Source: Lawsonibacter hominis
GTDB taxonomy: Bacteria; Bacillota; Clostridia; Oscillospirales; Oscillospiraceae
Assembly: GCF_014287895.1 (NCBI RefSeq)
Contig: NZ_JACOPP010000025.1
Span: 1 to 38,688, forward strand
Direction: 5' to 3'
Length of the DNA stretch: 38,688 nt
This document shows, piece by piece, positions 36,896-38,688 of the stretch. The position numbers and the translations under genes were made by a program. Within the stretch, counting starts at the first letter, position 1. Each line of letters starts with the position of its first letter. Under the pieces are notes generated by a model that was given only the letters and a program-made list of their open reading frames with translations, was not told the origin of the DNA and made no database searches.

Positions 36896-37852
36896 ATGGA
36901 AACGATTCTCCACCTGCTTCCCCTCCCCGCGGACGGCCAGGACGCGTTCCGCGCCGCCGCGCCGGAAGCGCGTCACATCTTCCTTCCAACCGACGATCGG
37001 GGCGGTCTCCGGGACCTTGCTCCGGAATTGTTCCAGCAGACCACGATCCTGTTTGGCTTCGTACCTCCGGACCGGCTTCGCCGCTTTTCGCACCTTAAAT
37101 GGGTCCAGAGCTGGAATGCGGGGGTGGACTCCTACCTGGCCCCCGGCGTGCTGCCGGAGGGCGCCATGCTTACCTCCGCCGCTGGGGCCTACGGTCCCGC
37201 TGTATCCGAGCATATGCTGGCCATACTGCTGGCCCTCTATAAGCATCTTCCCGCCTACCGGGACCAGCAGAGTTCCCACATCTGGGCCGACCGGGGGCCC
37301 GTATCCACGCTTCACGGCAAGACGGTCTTGATCGGCGGCGCCGGCGACATCGGCCGCCATTTTGCCCTTCTGGCCCGGGCGCTGGGCGCGTCCCGGATTT
37401 TGGGCCTGTGCCGCAGCGCCCGGGATGTGCAGGGATTGGACCAGGTCTACGCGCTGGATGCGCTGGATATGCTGCTTCCCAAGGCCGATGTGGTGGCCCT
37501 GGCCCTGCCCCATGCCCCGGAGACGGTCCGTCTGCTCGACCGCCGCCGTCTGATGCGGATGAAGCCGCGTGCGGTGCTGCTCAATGCGGGCCGCGGCTCC
37601 GCCGTGGACTGCGCCGCGCTGGCGGAGCTTCTCTCCGCCGGGCATCTGCTGGGGGCCGGACTGGACGTCACCGATCCGGAGCCTCTGCCGCCGGATCATC
37701 CGCTCTGGGACGCGCCCAATGTCCTCATCACGCCCCACACTGCCGGGGGCTACAACCACATGCAGCTGACGCTGGACCGCATCCGGGCTCTTTTCCTGGA
37801 TAATCTGAAGCGCTATGTCGCCGGAGAGCCCCTCCGCAACCGGATGCGCTGA
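36896..37852 (+). CDS. D-2-hydroxyacid dehydrogenase (NAD(P)-dependent)
   Basis: 318 residues; ATG 5 bp after AAGGAGG. Catalytic domain with the conserved NAGVD (74-78), then the nucleotide-binding domain with GGAGDIGRH (147-155). The catalytic triad is Arg233 (NAGRGSAVD), Glu262 (DPEPLPPDHPLW) and His281 (TPHTAGG). The family interconverts 2-oxoacids and D-2-hydroxyacids; the short form with GGAGDIG resembles the glyoxylate/hydroxypyruvate-reductase-like group, but the substrate cannot be fixed. It follows pyc on the same strand, separated by a terminator, so any link to pyruvate or oxaloacetate metabolism is only suggestive. Confidence 0.88.
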   Translation: METILHLLPLPADGQDAFRAAAPEARHIFLPTDDRGGLRDLAPELFQQTTILFGFVPPDRLRRFSHLKWVQSWNAGVDSYLAPGVLPEGAMLTSAAGAYGPAVSEHMLAILLALYKHLPAYRDQQSSHIWADRGPVSTLHGKTVLIGGAGDIGRHFALLARALGASRILGLCRSARDVQGLDQVYALDALDMLLPKADVVALALPHAPETVRLLDRRRLMRMKPRAVLLNAGRGSAVDCAALAELLSAGHLLGAGLDVTDPEPLPPDHPLWDAPNVLITPHTAGGYNHMQLTLDRIRALFLDNLKRYVAGEPLRNRMR

Positions 37853-37958
37853 ATTCGGGCCGCGCGCTGCATTTCCACGGCCCCGGCGCGCTGCCTTCTC
37901 CGGTTCGACGGCATAATCCTCCAATTTATGGTATCCTTCTCAAAAAGGAGGCCCTGCC

Positions 37959-38468
37959 ATGAAACGCGCCGCCGTTTTGCTGTCCGCCCTGCTTCTGCTG
38001 CTCCCTGCCGCCCGGGCCCAGCCGTCCCCGGTCACACGCATTCAGTTGATCCGTGCTCTTTGGGTCTGGGGCGGGTCCGTCCCTTACGATGCCGCCGGCC
38101 CCTTTTCCGATGTCACGCAGGAAGACGACGGCGCCACCGCCGTCGCCTGGGCCTACGATCTGGGCATCCTTCTCGGCACCGGCGGCGGCCGCTGTTCCCC
38201 GTACCGCCCGGTCACTCGGGAGGAAACCGCCGTCCTGCTCCGCCGGTATGCGGCCCGTCTGGGCCGGGACACCTTTCTTCCCGACGGTGTGGCCGCCTGC
38301 AACGACTATGAGGGCATCTCCCCATGGGCGGACGATTCTCTCTACTGGGCGGCCGATACCGGTCTCATCGACTGGTCCTCGGGCGGCCGCTTGGATCCCG
38401 GCGGCACGCTCACTCCGGACGCATTGGAAAACATCCTCATCCGTTTTTCCGGTCTTTCCTGCCCTTAA
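37959..38468 (+). CDS. Small secreted S-layer-homology (SLH) domain protein
   Basis: 169 residues; ATG after AAAAAGGAGG. Signal peptide (MKRAAVLLSALLLLLPAARA) followed by about two SLH-like repeats: FSDVTQEDDGATAVAWAYDL then GILLGTGGG, VTREETAVLLRRYA, and ISPWADDSLYWAADTGLIDW with LTPDALENILIRF. Normal surface anchoring uses three repeats, so binding may be weak or require oligomers. There is no further functional domain: the protein is almost only SLH. A weak promoter may lie at about 37900-37935 (TTCGAC-N17-TATGGT). It could be a small cell-wall-bound adaptor or a leftover of a larger protein. Not adjacent to the large SLH protein at 8497-11523. Confidence 0.8.
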   Translation: MKRAAVLLSALLLLLPAARAQPSPVTRIQLIRALWVWGGSVPYDAAGPFSDVTQEDDGATAVAWAYDLGILLGTGGGRCSPYRPVTREETAVLLRRYAARLGRDTFLPDGVAACNDYEGISPWADDSLYWAADTGLIDWSSGGRLDPGGTLTPDALENILIRFSGLSCP

Positions 38469-38507
38469 GGCGGCCGATAACGCCTTGCCGGCAAAGCTGC
38501 GGCCCGC

Positions 38508-38543
38508 CGCGCGCCTGCGGGCGGGACCTCTGCGCGTTTTTTT
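38508..38543 (+). terminator. Terminator of the small SLH gene
   Basis: CGCGC (38508-38512) pairs with GCGCG (38532-38536), enclosing a further GC-rich hairpin, followed by T7 (38537-38543). It lies 40 bp after the stop. Confidence 0.65.
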
Positions 38544-38688
38544 GACAAATGAAAGGGCCGGAGGTTTTTTGAACCGCCCCCGATTGTGCGGACAGCACAA
38601 AAACGCCCCTAATATAGGACTATGAGATTTTCAAGCAGCAAACTGGCGGCGCAATTCCAGAGGCGTCAGTTTTGTTTTTGATTGAATG
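38544..38688. other. Window-edge region with a hairpin, no gene recognised
   Basis: Contains a TGTGC/GCACA mini-hairpin (about 38585-38599) and an imperfect 9-bp stem AAACTGGCG/CGTCAGTTT (38640-38648 with 38664-38672) followed by TGTTTTTG. The latter looks like a terminator, but no gene ends before it, so it may belong to a small RNA or to a sequence continuing past the window. Nothing else seen. Confidence 0.35.

Noticed and set aside
38541..38615. TTGACA at about 38542 plus TAATAT at 38610 as a promoter
   Set aside because: The two hexamers are far too distant, and the T-tract before it is part of the SLH gene terminator.

Overview
The window comes from a GC-rich (roughly 60-65 %), spore-forming anaerobic Firmicute. 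It is most likely an Oscillospiraceae / Clostridia relative of the Flavonifractor-Pseudoflavonifractor-Lawsonibacter type. This rests on an orphan spoVAC, S-layer-homology (SLH) proteins, strong AGGAGG ribosome binding sites, sigma-A promoters with 17-bp spacers, and anaerobe-type redox proteins (flavodiiron protein, C_GCAxxG protein, acyl-CoA dehydrogenase/Etf). Taxonomy is inferred from gene content only.

Layout. 1-530: a tandem array of leftward sigma-A promoters, probably for an rRNA/tRNA operon lying just left of the window. 646-1560: metA, predicted to use acetyl-CoA. 1956-5644: an Rrf2-controlled redox unit made of a three-part acyl-CoA dehydrogenase / EtfA-C / rubredoxin fusion, a flavodiiron protein, and an Rrf2 regulator with three cluster-type cysteines. 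A 19-bp palindromic operator and a degenerate copy sit in the two promoters. 5681-8441: an HD-domain protein, an unassigned promoter-terminator unit (candidate ncRNA), spoVAC, and a DUF6530-like gene with a 21-bp palindrome at its start site, followed by a degenerate GIY-YIG-like ORF. 8497-16622: a large secreted phosphodiester-glycosidase/SLH protein, hemW, an RluA-type pseudouridine synthase, a MATE exporter and a PflA-like radical SAM protein. 17110-21936: mutY plus a class-3-like aldehyde dehydrogenase, an ECF sigma factor with a DUF4179 membrane anti-sigma partner, and a C_GCAxxG redox protein. 22038-25503: recG, then a decay scar (sigma-factor fragment, IS5-like transposase fragment, eroded flavodoxin/ferredoxin gene). 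25561-32432: a two-component system divergent from an MMPL transporter and its secreted coiled-coil partner. 32606-38468: a cytidylate-kinase-like remnant, pyruvate carboxylase behind a structured leader, a D-2-hydroxyacid dehydrogenase and a small SLH protein.

The most interesting unit is 1956-5644. One polypeptide carries an acyl-CoA dehydrogenase, the FAD domain of EtfA (with no EtfB or EtfA N-terminal domain) and a rubredoxin. The next gene, 20 bp downstream, encodes a flavodiiron protein, the usual terminal acceptor of rubredoxin electrons. I infer a self-contained acyl-CoA-to-O2 (or NO) electron chain, switched by a cysteine-cluster Rrf2 sensor. The cofactor order and ligand residues are visible in sequence; the reaction is inferred.

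Other connected units: the divergent TCS/MMPL region shares three ATTAAGAT elements between the two promoters; the ECF sigma/anti-sigma pair has repeated AACGTC elements upstream; mutY and the aldehyde dehydrogenase form a two-gene run. Many genes end in long, near-perfect hairpins. One of these encloses the stop codons of two convergent genes.
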